Under the pieces are notes generated by a model that was given only the letters and a program-made list of their open reading frames with translations, did no database searches and was not told the DNA's origin. DNA of 64,000 bases from Paradesertivirga mongoliensis (GTDB lineage Bacteria > Bacteroidota > Bacteroidia > Sphingobacteriales > Sphingobacteriaceae), in NCBI RefSeq assembly GCF_024436395.1, contig NZ_JAFMZO010000002.1, positions 310,001 to 374,000 of the forward strand. Reading direction: 5' to 3'. The translations under genes and the position numbers were made by a program. Shown here in pieces: positions 1-7,854 of this stretch; the stretch's first letter is position 1, and every line of letters begins with the position of its first letter.

Positions 1-1
1 T

Positions 2-694
2 CTTTCGGCCGAAAGAATGCCGATCTGCGAACTCGCTGCGCCAGAAACCAATACCGGCTATTCATGTATTTTTAACTGGGCAAGCATGCGATATTCTTTT
101 ATTAGCGACTCCGTTAAAAGCATCCTCGGGTATGACAAATCCAAGTTTTTTGAAAAGGGACTTGACTTTTCTCTAAGCATTATTCACCAGGCAGATCTGC
201 AAAAATTACGCGAACTGCATCTGGCAATTTTTAACTATTACTACAACACACCTTCGGGGCAGCGTTCAAAACTGAGGTTCAGCTACAACCTGAGAATAAT
301 AACTGCCAACAACTCTATCATCCATATTTTGCGACAGAGTACTTTCAGCGGTTTTACCAGCGACGGCAAACCGATTCTGGAATATATTAACAGCACAGAC
401 ATCACGAGTTTCGGATATCATTCGATGGTACTTACGGTCCATCGTTTATCGGCCACCGGAATTTATGTAAAGTGTTATGAACGAAAATTTGGAGAAACCG
501 AACTTTTACTTTCAGAAAGGGAGAGGCAGGTGTTAGAGCTGGCCAGACAAGGGCTTACAACAAAGCAGATTGCACAGCAACTCTATCTTAGTGTAGAAAC
601 GGTTAAAAGCCACCGGAAACATATCATTGCCAAGGCGGGCGGAGGGAACATTACTACTGCGATTAACCGGCTAATCGGCAAATCGGCTTTATAG
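2..694 (+). CDS. PAS-LuxR transcriptional regulator, 5'-truncated by the window edge
   Basis: DNA-binding regulator. The C-terminal 60 residues are a LuxR/FixJ-type helix-turn-helix (LSERERQVLELA, then TTKQIAQQLYLS and VETVKSHRKHI). The N-terminal half, with SFISDSVKSILGYD, looks like a PAS sensor fold. The frame stays open upstream of the first ATG at position 17 back to base 2, and family members usually carry a few dozen more residues, so the true start probably lies outside the window. No receiver domain is visible, so this is not a classical NarL response regulator. The ligand and target genes are unknown. The DUF4142 gene downstream is convergent and not obviously linked. Confidence 0.8.
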   Translation, partial: LSAERMPICELAAPETNTGYSCIFNWASMRYSFISDSVKSILGYDKSKFFEKGLDFSLSIIHQADLQKLRELHLAIFNYYYNTPSGQRSKLRFSYNLRIITANNSIIHILRQSTFSGFTSDGKPILEYINSTDITSFGYHSMVLTVHRLSATGIYVKCYERKFGETELLLSERERQVLELARQGLTTKQIAQQLYLSVETVKSHRKHIIAKAGGGNITTAINRLIGKSAL

Positions 695-767
695 GCGATG
701 CTAATCCACCACGAAGTGCTGGACATACTATGCCTCGTAAAAGGTATTAGTCTTAAATTTATAAGGG

Positions 768-1298
768 CTACTGTGTGCTTGATGCACCATACAGTTCCTG
801 GGCTTCATCAAAATGTTCTTCGATACTTTCCAGCTTCTGTGCAGCCCAGGCTCTGAGCTGAGGGTCTGGAACGCCATTAGGTCGTGATGCATTATAATAT
901 AGCGAGTAAGTATCCTGATGTGAAAGCAGCATAAGATAAAGGAAATTCCTATCGAACTGCTCGGCGTTGGAGTTGTCAAGAACATCATAGTTATTTTGAT
1001 CCAAGTCGTTCATTTCGCTCAGGATAGTCAAACCCTTCTGGGTAGCCAGAGTCTCCAATTCGTCAAAAGCAGCAGTATGGCTTTGAGCCAGGAAGGTACC
1101 GTATCTTTTTACCGTGTCTGACGTTGCATCGTTAGCGGCCAGATTTCCTGCATCAATTTCTAACATATGGCTGCTTGAGGCCTGCGTTACAAACTCCTGA
1201 TTACTCATCAAAAAATCCGGATCTCTATCTTTTTTACATGATTGCAGCACACTCATACCAGCTACCAGTATGGTGAACAAAAGGGTGAACTGTTTCAT
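768..1298 (-). CDS. DUF4142 family lipoprotein
   Basis: Secreted lipoprotein of 176 residues with a signal peptide ending in a lipobox whose lipidated residue is Cys21 (VLQSC). The rest is a predicted all-helical DUF4142 domain, a ferritin-like four-helix fold. The family signatures visible are SNQEFVTQASSSHMLEID, the acidic helices, and a central LAQSHTAAFDELETLA segment. Members are common in Bacteroidota and Proteobacteria, and their biochemical role is not established; stress links have been proposed. It is transcribed divergently from the thioredoxin gene across 140 bp. Confidence 0.8.
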   Translation of the reverse strand: MKQFTLLFTILVAGMSVLQSCKKDRDPDFLMSNQEFVTQASSSHMLEIDAGNLAANDATSDTVKRYGTFLAQSHTAAFDELETLATQKGLTILSEMNDLDQNNYDVLDNSNAEQFDRNFLYLMLLSHQDTYSLYYNASRPNGVPDPQLRAWAAQKLESIEEHFDEAQELYGASSTQ

Positions 1299-1438
1299 TG
1301 GGGCAATTTTAGTTATAAATTATAAGGTGCGGTTATTGTTAAACTGGAAATTCGCTATGTGGTTTAAATTATTTTAACAGAGGCAGATATACTTAACTCT
1401 TTTTTAAACCAAACACTTGTTACCGGGTTAAATTCATT

Positions 1439-1735
1439 ATGGCAAGTTTTTCAGAAATCTTAAATTCCAGCAAACCAGTACTGGTCGATTTTTCGGCGGA
1501 ATGGTGCGGCCCATGCAAAATGATGGCTCCGATATTGGAACAGGTTAAACACACGCTCGGCGATAAGGCAACGATATTAAAGGTGGATATTGACAAGAAC
1601 CCGGCTGTTGCCGGATCTTATCATATACAAAGCGTTCCTACATTAATTTTATTTAAAAACGGAGAGGTTAAATGGAGGCAGTCGGGCGTGGTACAGGCCA
1701 ATGAGCTCCGTTCTGTTATAAACAATTACTTATAA
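1439..1735 (+). CDS. trxA: Thioredoxin
   Basis: Small cytoplasmic disulfide reductase of 98 residues, close to the standard thioredoxin length. The redox motif WCGPC places the active cysteines at 23 and 26. VDFSAEW precedes it, and the cis-proline loop SVPTLILF lies near residue 68. There is no signal peptide, so it acts in the cytoplasm as an electron donor recycled by thioredoxin reductase. It stands alone, divergent from the DUF4142 gene and about 90 bp before the flippase-like gene. Other thioredoxin paralogues may exist in the genome, so the trxA symbol is a family name and not proof of orthology. Confidence 0.9.
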   Translation: MASFSEILNSSKPVLVDFSAEWCGPCKMMAPILEQVKHTLGDKATILKVDIDKNPAVAGSYHIQSVPTLILFKNGEVKWRQSGVVQANELRSVINNYL

Positions 1736-1824
1736 ACCAGTAATAACGCAGAATTCCGGCCATTTGATTTATCTTGTGCTATTGAAAAGCCGGCTGGTTT
1801 GTTTTTCTTAAAAATTCCGAAGTT

Positions 1825-2769
1825 TTGGCAGACAGAGAAAAACTGTGGAACATTATTAAAGTGCTTCTTAAGCTAACTGTAACAGCGGTTCTCCTGTATC
1901 TGGTTTTTCAAAAGATCGACATCGGGGCGCTGAAGCATCTCTTTTTAAAAAGCGATTTCACATACATCTTCCTGTCTTTCGTACTGTATTTTTTCGCTGC
2001 AGCGATCGCCTCAATTCGTAACAGAATCTTTCTTAAAAACATCGGCTTAGATCTAAAGGCAGGATTCAATTTTCGCCTTTATTTGCTCGGAATGTTTTAT
2101 AACGTTACCCTGCCGGGCGGAATCGGTGGCGATGGTTATAAAATCTACATTCTGCGAAAAAAGTTCCGGTTACCTACCAAACGCATTTTTCTGGCCATGC
2201 TGTTCGACAGGCTCAGTGGCCTCTGGGCAATAGGTTTATTAGCTGCATTTCTTATATTGCTGCTTCCCCAATTAATGGTTCCACGAATGTGGCTACTTTT
2301 TACCCTCGTGGCCGGCACAGCAATTTATTATTTGTTAATGAGACGCTTTTTCGGAGATTTCTCGCACAAATTCCTCCAGACCCACGGCCTGGCGCTCGCC
2401 GTTCAGGCAATTCATATCCTCATCATTATCTTCATTTTACTTTCGCAAAACTTTGACGACAAGTACTCACCATATCTTTTCAGTTTCCTGATTGCAACGC
2501 TGGCGGCCAATATACCGGTTAGTGCCCCGGGCGGTGCGGGTGTGAGAGAATATATTATGATCCACGCCTCTGAGTTTTTTAATATGGATGAGAATCAGGC
2601 AGTTTTTATTTGTATTACGTATTATATAGTTGGAACACTGGCGGCATTAACGGGAATTTGGTTTATTTACAGATCGAAAGAATTTGAACCGGCTCCAAAA
2701 CAAAAGGAGGCTATCGAGTTTGAAAAGCAGAGAGATAAAGAGCTTAATGAGAGGGCATCTCAAAAGTGA
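1825..2769 (+). CDS. Flippase-like (YbhN/LPG synthase TM-region) membrane protein
   Basis: Integral inner-membrane protein of 314 residues with about eight hydrophobic segments and a charged C-terminal tail. It matches the lysylphosphatidylglycerol synthase transmembrane / UPF0104 family through the polar membrane motifs NVTLPGGIGGDGYK near residue 93 and NIPVSAPGGAGVREY near 232. The family includes lipid flippases and proteins of unknown substrate, and nothing here names a substrate. The start is a TTG codon. No ATG occurs until residue 90, inside the membrane domain, so the TTG start is needed to keep the N-terminal segment. The preceding stretch 1736-1824 holds no obvious gene. Confidence 0.75.
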   Translation: MADREKLWNIIKVLLKLTVTAVLLYLVFQKIDIGALKHLFLKSDFTYIFLSFVLYFFAAAIASIRNRIFLKNIGLDLKAGFNFRLYLLGMFYNVTLPGGIGGDGYKIYILRKKFRLPTKRIFLAMLFDRLSGLWAIGLLAAFLILLLPQLMVPRMWLLFTLVAGTAIYYLLMRRFFGDFSHKFLQTHGLALAVQAIHILIIIFILLSQNFDDKYSPYLFSFLIATLAANIPVSAPGGAGVREYIMIHASEFFNMDENQAVFICITYYIVGTLAALTGIWFIYRSKEFEPAPKQKEAIEFEKQRDKELNERASQK

Positions 2770-2835
2770 CCAGCACTTTGATACTGGTATCGGGCATTTA
2801 ATGCAAGCCCTTCTTTTGAGACACCCTCGTAATTA

Positions 2836-3375
2836 TTAGCCAGGTACTCTCGACCTGTTCTTTTTAAGCAATACCACAGCAGCGACGACCGCCGAGGCAA
2901 TAAAGACACCCGCCACGGCTTTAGTAACAAACTCTTTCCGGTTGTACTTCCATTCGGCCGTCCATCCACGCTCCACAAAAAAGTTTGGAACGTGTCCATG
3001 TTTAAAGTCATCAATAATACCTTCAAAAACATTCACCCGGTCTGCAAGCATCAGCGGCAACCAGTGACGATAATCGGATTCACTTGATTTAAAGGCATAT
3101 CTTCTGAGTTTACCACTAAGGCCAGAAGGTGGTACAGAGGTTCCAAAAGCAGCAGTTATGTTCGGGCGTTCAACCGACCTAAGCACCTCTACTTCTACCT
3201 CTTGCTGCGAAGGACGGTCCCAGGTATAGCCTTCGTGCTCTCCGTTGGTCCGGTTTTTCATTGGATAGGTGGGATCGTTTTCAGGGTTGGCATCTATGCC
3301 CCACCCTTTAATATGGCTATATTCTGAGCCCCTGATATTCTTAAAATCTGCAGGGCTTGTTTCATCTGTACTCAT
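2836..3375 (-). CDS. Conserved hypothetical protein with a C-terminal membrane anchor
   Basis: About 179 residues from the start chosen here (MSTDETSPADF, ATG at 3375). A longer reading from 3441 would run into the upstream dehydrogenase gene. The protein is soluble and polar for most of its length (DRPSQQEVEVEVLRSVERP, VNVFEGIIDDFKHGHVPN) and ends in one hydrophobic helix, VFIASAVVAAVVLL, followed by KKNRSR. That suggests a C-terminally anchored membrane protein. I do not recognise the family. It directly follows the zinc alcohol dehydrogenase gene on the same strand with about 20 bp between them, so the two are probably co-transcribed and may work together. Confidence 0.65.
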   Translation of the reverse strand: MSTDETSPADFKNIRGSEYSHIKGWGIDANPENDPTYPMKNRTNGEHEGYTWDRPSQQEVEVEVLRSVERPNITAAFGTSVPPSGLSGKLRRYAFKSSESDYRHWLPLMLADRVNVFEGIIDDFKHGHVPNFFVERGWTAEWKYNRKEFVTKAVAGVFIASAVVAAVVLLKKNRSRVPG

Positions 3376-3395
3376 AAAAATGTTGTTAAAATTGT

Positions 3396-4556
3396 TTAAG
3401 ATGCCCAGGCTGTAGGAGGAATCAGAACCGGCTTGATGCAATTATCACGTTTTGCCGAAAATATATGATATCCTTCTGCCACCTCTTCTAAGGGGATTCT
3501 GTGTGTAATGATCTCCTTTGGATTTAAAACGCCAGATTTTACATGTTCAATTAATCTGGGAAGCAGGCGCTTTACAGAAGCCTGATTTCCTCTGATGGTG
3601 ATTCCTTTATTAACCACATTTCCTATCGGAACCAGGCTATCTATAGGACCATAAACACCCACTATCGATACAATCCCGCCTTTTTTAACAGAATTAATTG
3701 CCCAGTGAAGTGCGGTTGTTGAACCACCCTGAAGCAGCATTTTCCGGCCGGTAAGAGTTTGGGCAGCGCTACCTGCCGCTTCAGCACCTACGGCGTCAAT
3801 ACAAACATCCGCTCCCAGCGAATCAGTCGTGGTTTTAATAAACACCACAGGGTCGTTCATTTCCTTAAAATTATAGGCTTCACATTGTGCATAGTTCCGC
3901 ACAAATTCGAGCCGATAATCCAAATGATCGATCACAATAACTCTACCCGCTCCGAAAAGCCATGAACATTTTGCCGCCATGATTCCGATAGGTCCGGCAC
4001 CAAAAACCACCACCGTATCTCCCGGCTGAATACCACCCATTTCGGCTGCCTGATAACCTGTAGGCACTACATCCGTCAGCAACACGGCATCATCCGGATC
4101 CATCCACTCGGGAATAATCGTAGGGCCAACGTCTGCGTAAGGCACCCGTACATATTCTGCTTGTCCGCCGTCATATCCGCCAGCTGTATGCGAGTACCCG
4201 AATATCCCCCCCACTGCGGTTGCCTGCGGATTAGATTCGTGACAGTTTCCGTACAATTCCTGCCTGCAAAACACACATTTACCACAGGCGATATTGAAAG
4301 GAACCATCACTTTATCGCCCGTCTTCAGGTTTTTCACTTCAGAGCCGATTTCTACAACTTCGCCGATAAACTCGTGGCCGAAAGTCATTCCCACGCGGGT
4401 ATCGGGCACCAGACCATGGTAAAGGTGCAAGTCAGATCCGCAGATACAGGATCTCAGAACGCGTACGATCGCATCCTCCGGATGTTTAATTTCGGGTAAA
4501 GGCTTGTCGCGGTCTAAACGAACCCTGAATGGTCCGCGAAAATTCATTGCTAACAT
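3396..4556 (-). CDS. Zinc-dependent alcohol dehydrogenase (medium-chain, formaldehyde-dehydrogenase-like)
   Basis: Cytoplasmic NAD(P)-dependent medium-chain dehydrogenase of 386 residues. Catalytic zinc ligands are visible in CICGSDLH and GHEFIGEV. The structural zinc lobe is CGKCVFCRQELYGNC. The Rossmann nucleotide site is VVFGAGPIGIMAAK. The relatively long form with a GYSHTAGGYDGGQAEYVRVP segment resembles glutathione-independent formaldehyde dehydrogenase-like proteins, but the substrate cannot be read from sequence. A clear AAAGGAG ribosome site sits just before the ATG at 4556; a second ATG lies three codons in. It appears to lead a two-gene operon with the membrane-anchored protein at 2836. 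Confidence 0.85.
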   Translation of the reverse strand: MLAMNFRGPFRVRLDRDKPLPEIKHPEDAIVRVLRSCICGSDLHLYHGLVPDTRVGMTFGHEFIGEVVEIGSEVKNLKTGDKVMVPFNIACGKCVFCRQELYGNCHESNPQATAVGGIFGYSHTAGGYDGGQAEYVRVPYADVGPTIIPEWMDPDDAVLLTDVVPTGYQAAEMGGIQPGDTVVVFGAGPIGIMAAKCSWLFGAGRVIVIDHLDYRLEFVRNYAQCEAYNFKEMNDPVVFIKTTTDSLGADVCIDAVGAEAAGSAAQTLTGRKMLLQGGSTTALHWAINSVKKGGIVSIVGVYGPIDSLVPIGNVVNKGITIRGNQASVKRLLPRLIEHVKSGVLNPKEIITHRIPLEEVAEGYHIFSAKRDNCIKPVLIPPTAWAS

Positions 4557-4692
4557 AAAACTCTCCTTTCTTTTAATAAGACATATTTTTCAATCAATTA
4601 GATTTAAGATTAAGTCTCAAAAAGTTGAAGTGTTTTAAAAACTTGAATAACTCTGAGCTATGCAGTGACCGTACGAATTATCGCCATACTTG

Positions 4693-4959
4693 TTAAAAAT
4701 CGAAGAAATCGTCAAGAAACGACTTTTTCTTTTTGTGCTGATGATGCTTGTTGTAATCACTGCTCTGATCGTTGTAGCCGTATCTTTTATAGTCCGACTC
4801 GTAGTTTTCACGTTTTGAATAGTGTTCGGCAGAACGCTCGATGATTTTTTCCAGCTCTCCGCGATCAAGCCATATTCCACGACAATCCGGGCAATAATCT
4901 ATCTCTATTCCTTTTTTATCGGTAATTAACAAGGTACTTTGGCAATTTGGACATTTCAT
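4693..4959 (-). CDS. zf-TFIIB zinc-ribbon protein
   Basis: Small 88-residue protein. The N-terminal zinc ribbon has ligands Cys3, Cys6, Cys23 and Cys26 (KCPNCQ and YCPDCRG), followed by the family signature GIWLDRGELEKI. The C-terminal half is low-complexity, rich in Tyr, His and Lys (a run of HKKKK), and ends in LDDFFDF. This matches the zf-TFIIB family of short bacterial proteins whose function is not established. It may bind nucleic acid or protein. It is transcribed away from the secreted NTF2-like gene across a 333-bp gap. Confidence 0.75.
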   Translation of the reverse strand: MKCPNCQSTLLITDKKGIEIDYCPDCRGIWLDRGELEKIIERSAEHYSKRENYESDYKRYGYNDQSSDYNKHHQHKKKKSFLDDFFDF

Positions 4960-5292
4960 ATCGTATATATTTCGTGAACAAGCAATTTACTAAGCTACGC
5001 GAACTTAACCTGAATGTAACTCCAATGTTATGAGGTCCTCCTGCTTAATAATGGTTTCTATTGAATAAGTAAAGCGTCATAAATGTTTTGGACGGGTGGC
5101 ACATCGTTCAAAACCGGTTAAGGATCTTTTTGGTATTCGTAACCGGTAAAATCTTTGTGAAACAATTCACCGTTTCAAACCGGCCGTTCGCCGAAAAGTA
5201 TCCTGAACTAACCTATTCGCCATTTGCAGCCTTTCATCCACACCCTACTTTTGAATCAACAAAACGAAATTAATCTCTAAAAGAATAACAAC
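4960..5292 (+). other. Divergent intergenic region (333 bp)
   Basis: Non-coding stretch between the leftward zinc-ribbon gene and the rightward NTF2-like gene. A 61-codon open frame inside it begins at a TTG, has no family resemblance and is overrun by the promoter described below, so I do not call a gene. Apart from that promoter I see no RNA, repeat or operator. Confidence 0.5.
5223..5253 (+). promoter_or_regulatory. Bacteroidota-type promoter for the NTF2-like gene
   Basis: A -33 box TTTG (5223-5226) and a -7 box TACTTTTG (5246-5253) are separated by 19 bp. This matches the known Bacteroidota sigma-factor consensus TTTG, about 19-21 bp, TAnnTTTG. The predicted transcript would begin near 5260, about 30 bases before the ATG at 5293. 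Confidence 0.6.
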
Positions 5293-5718
5293 ATGAAAAC
5301 TTTAAAAACTCTCACAGCAGCATTATTATTTGCAATTTCAAGCACCGCCTTTGCAAACGACGAAACTTCACATTACAAACTTAAGATGGATTACGCTGTG
5401 CAAACTTACGTAGATGCAGTTTGGCATGGTGAATTAACAGGCCTTAATGAAATCTTAGATAAAGACGTAAAATTCACCTTTACACGGAATGAGAAAATAT
5501 TTAACTACGGAAAAAATGATCTATTAAAATTTCTCAAAAGCATGGAGAATGTCAAGCAGAACTGCGTTACCAAAACCAGCATTATTGAAGCCGATTCAAC
5601 ACAAACCATTGTAAAAGTGGCCATGAAGTATAAAAATTTCACCAGGATAAACTATCTCAGCCTGGCCAACACCGCAAAAGGATGGAAGATTACGAATATC
5701 ACCAGTACTTTTATTTAA
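5293..5718 (+). CDS. Secreted NTF2-like (putative lumazine-binding) protein
   Basis: Exported protein of 141 residues with a clean signal peptide (MKTLKTLTAALLFAISS, predicted cleavage after TAFA near residue 21). The mature part has the NTF2/SnoaL-like pattern: a first helix with YAVQTYVDAVWHGELTGLNEIL, then beta strands DVKFTFTRNEK and TIVKVAMKYKN, and a closing GWKITNITSTF strand. It is probably periplasmic. Such small NTF2-fold proteins bind small molecules or act as immunity or accessory proteins, and no catalytic residues can be assigned. It has its own promoter upstream and an intrinsic terminator directly downstream, so it is likely monocistronic. Confidence 0.75.
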   Translation: MKTLKTLTAALLFAISSTAFANDETSHYKLKMDYAVQTYVDAVWHGELTGLNEILDKDVKFTFTRNEKIFNYGKNDLLKFLKSMENVKQNCVTKTSIIEADSTQTIVKVAMKYKNFTRINYLSLANTAKGWKITNITSTFI

Positions 5719-5733
5719 CAATTAATTAAAGAG

Positions 5734-5758
5734 AAGCCCTTGTAAGGGCTTTCTTTTT
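5734..5758 (+). terminator. Intrinsic terminator after the secreted NTF2-like gene
   Basis: Inverted repeat AAGCCC (5734-5739) / GGGCTT (5746-5751) around TTGTAA, followed by a T-rich run (TTTCTTTTT). It lies 15 bp after the stop codon at 5718. Confidence 0.8.
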
Positions 5759-5856
5759 AATGGAATAGCACCAAATGAGCACCGCTGAAGGTGAAGGCTC
5801 TTACACCACAAAAAGATCGCGTAAAGCCTCTAGCAAGAATTCTTCGAGTCCAAGAA

Positions 5857-6232
5857 ATGAGGGTATTTCTCGACGCCAATATTCTTTTATCGGTTTTAAA
5901 CAAAGAATATCCCTTATTTCCCTTTACGTCGCGAATTGTAAGTCTTGCAGACCACCACAATTTCAATATCTGTACTTCTCCCCTCTGCCTGGCCATCGCC
6001 TTTTACTTTGCAGAAAAAAAACATCGTACCGTAAAGGCGAAACCAAAGATTGCGATTCTTTGCGAACACTTATCCATTTCAGCAAACAGTCCAGCCTCGG
6101 TTCTGAATACTCTTGCCCATAGGGCTATAAATAATTTTGAGGATGGCCTCGAATACTACTCCGGAAAGCGATTGCGAATGCATCGTTACTGAAGACAAGA
6201 ACGATTTCTATTTCTCAGAAATCAAGTTTTAA
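5857..6232 (+). pseudogene. PIN-domain toxin, frameshifted
   Basis: The first part, from the ATG at 5857, reads MRVFLDANILLSVLNKE, the start of a PIN-domain ribonuclease toxin with the first metal-binding Asp in FLDANI. It continues through AINNFEDGLEYYS, with the middle acidic residues, to about 6162. The frame then runs into junk and stops at 6192. In the next frame the missing C-terminus is intact: ESDCECIVTEDKNDFYFSEI, stop at 6232, carrying the last conserved Asp cluster (TEDKNDF). A net +1 or -2 change near 6160-6166 therefore breaks the gene. No intact antitoxin is visible upstream, where the previous gene's terminator lies only 100 bp away. Confidence 0.75.
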
Positions 6233-6269
6233 ACAGCTCAGAGTTTTGTGTTAAGTATCTGAAAAGTGC

Positions 6270-6704
6270 CTACACCAAATAAGCTTCCGGTATTGCTAAT
6301 TCTTCCTTTTCGTCATTCCAAAGCATAGATACTATCTTCCATTCACCGCTCACCAAAATAAACTGAATGTAATTTACCCCTCTTTTCCAGGGTGCGGTAT
6401 TTTCGGCGGTAAACGAATATTCGTATACGCTTATCCGCTGGGCGGTTTTACCGAAAACTTCGGTCACGTCAGAAATTTCCTGCTGAGAATAAAAAGTGGC
6501 ATTCCCATCGTCAATCTGATGCATGATAGCTTGTATATAGCTTTGAACGGTGAACTCCAGTGGCTGGTCGTAATTTCCATTTATCAATTTCCCATCGCCG
6601 TAAAAAAGTTCCTGCAACTGGTCGTATTTTGGGTAATGCTCTGGCTTAAAGCAAATACACTCGTAAAACTGACCGGTAAGTTTGTCGATTTCATGGATAG
6701 TCAT
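6270..6704 (-). CDS. NTF2-like (SnoaL-type) protein
   Basis: Cytoplasmic protein of 144 residues with no signal peptide. The pattern is an N-terminal helix containing a YECICFKPEHYPKYDQLQELF segment, a middle segment SYIQAIMHQIDDGNATFYSQ, then strands QRISVYEYSFTAEN, GVNYIQFILVSGEWKIVSMLW. The alternation of a long first helix with a closing antiparallel sheet and a GEWKIVSMLW end is typical of the NTF2 superfamily used by small hydrolases, isomerases and binding proteins. No function can be assigned. It is not related in any obvious way to the secreted NTF2-like protein at 5293 beyond the fold, and it lies next to the Rieske gene on the same strand, 40 bp away. Confidence 0.65.
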   Translation of the reverse strand: MTIHEIDKLTGQFYECICFKPEHYPKYDQLQELFYGDGKLINGNYDQPLEFTVQSYIQAIMHQIDDGNATFYSQQEISDVTEVFGKTAQRISVYEYSFTAENTAPWKRGVNYIQFILVSGEWKIVSMLWNDEKEELAIPEAYLV

Positions 6705-6744
6705 ATCAGATTAACAGCAAGAGATTAATATTGATTGCCAAAAC

Positions 6745-7098
6745 TCAAGTTTTGCGCTTGCTAAAAAGCAGTTTCAGCAAATTAAGCTTTTCCTGAAAGC
6801 CTACGTAGATGCCATCTTCTCTTTTTTCTGACGGATAAATATCGATGTAATCACCTTGTCCGGGTGCACCTCTACCTGTCTGAAGGTCATATTCATAACG
6901 GTGAAAAGGACAGATCAACTTTCCATTTTTGCACCACCCACCGCTTAAGCCGGCGCCTGCGTGAGGACAATAGGCCTGGGTTATAAATACATCGTCGCCC
7001 GACTTAACAGCGCAAAGCTTTTTTCCGTTAACAGTGATGGCTTTAACGAAATCGCTTTGAAGCATGACGTCCAACTCAAACACTTTAAACCAAATCAT
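6745..7098 (-). CDS. Rieske [2Fe-2S] protein
   Basis: Small soluble Rieske ferredoxin of 117 residues. The cluster ligands are Cys44 and His46 (YCPHAGAGL) and Cys63 and His66 (ICPFHRYEYD). The downstream DLQTGRGAPGQGDYIDIYP matches the usual Rieske loop. There is no membrane anchor and no fused oxygenase domain, so it resembles NirD-like or stand-alone ferredoxins. It could pass electrons to an unidentified oxygenase or reductase. It lies upstream of and in line with the NTF2-like gene at 6270, which may be co-transcribed; many ring-hydroxylating oxygenase small subunits also have an NTF2 fold, but this pairing is only suggestive. Confidence 0.85.
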   Translation of the reverse strand: MIWFKVFELDVMLQSDFVKAITVNGKKLCAVKSGDDVFITQAYCPHAGAGLSGGWCKNGKLICPFHRYEYDLQTGRGAPGQGDYIDIYPSEKREDGIYVGFQEKLNLLKLLFSKRKT

Positions 7099-7197
7099 AT
7101 CTAAATAAACGCATTTAAAGTAATGACGGCAATATTATATGGCGTTTCTGTGAAATTCAACGGTCAAATTTTACGTAAGTTTGCTGCAATTTAAGAA

Positions 7198-7821
7198 ATG
7201 TCACATCAGGTACCAGAGGACGGAACATTACTTCCTTTAATGGAAGAGTTTTACACGATACAAGGCGAAGGATATAACACCGGAAAGGCCGCTTATTTTA
7301 TACGCCTGGGCGGATGCGATGTTGGCTGCCACTGGTGTGATGTTAAAGAAAGCTGGAACGCTGATATACATCCGCTTACTCATGCCGACCAGATTGTGGC
7401 GAACGCCGAAAAATATCCGGGCAAAGCTGTTGTAATTACGGGCGGCGAGCCTTTAATCTATAACCTCGACTATCTAACCAGCCAATTACAATCACGCGGC
7501 ATCAAAACGTTTATAGAAACTTCAGGTGCTTATCCCCTATCGGGAACCTGGGACTGGATCTGTCTTTCACCAAAAAAATTCAAAGCTCCGCTTCCCGGAA
7601 TTGGATCTGTAGCCGGTGAATTAAAAGTTATCGTATTTAACAAAAGTGATTTCGAGTTTGCCGAAAAATATGCAGAACTGGTATCGCCGGAATGCAAGCT
7701 CTATCTCCAACCAGAATGGTCGAAGGCAAAAGAGGTAACTCCGCTTATAATCGACTATGTTATGGCCCACCCTAAATGGGAGATATCGCTGCAAACGCAC
7801 AAGTTTTTAAATATTCCGTAA
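7198..7821 (+). CDS. queE: 7-carboxy-7-deazaguanine synthase QueE
   Basis: Radical SAM enzyme that converts 6-carboxy-tetrahydropterin to 7-carboxy-7-deazaguanine in queuosine biosynthesis. The protein has 207 residues, normal for the family. The [4Fe-4S] ligands are Cys40, Cys44 and Cys47 in GGCDVGCHWCDVK, preceded by the QueE signature EEFYTIQGEGYNTGK. The SAM-binding GGEPL motif follows in ITGGEPLIYNL. The C-terminal SLQTHKFLNIP is also typical. No queC, queD or queF lies in this window. The PorE-like gene begins about 30 bp downstream on the same strand, so the two may be co-transcribed although no functional link is obvious. Confidence 0.92.
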   Translation: MSHQVPEDGTLLPLMEEFYTIQGEGYNTGKAAYFIRLGGCDVGCHWCDVKESWNADIHPLTHADQIVANAEKYPGKAVVITGGEPLIYNLDYLTSQLQSRGIKTFIETSGAYPLSGTWDWICLSPKKFKAPLPGIGSVAGELKVIVFNKSDFEFAEKYAELVSPECKLYLQPEWSKAKEVTPLIIDYVMAHPKWEISLQTHKFLNIP

Positions 7822-7854
7822 CTTCCTTCGTTATATACCGAATAAGCTTCCGTG

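Noticed and set aside
5088-5273. A 61-codon open frame in the gap before the secreted NTF2-like gene
   Set aside because: It begins at TTG, has no family resemblance, and overlaps the good promoter at 5223-5253.
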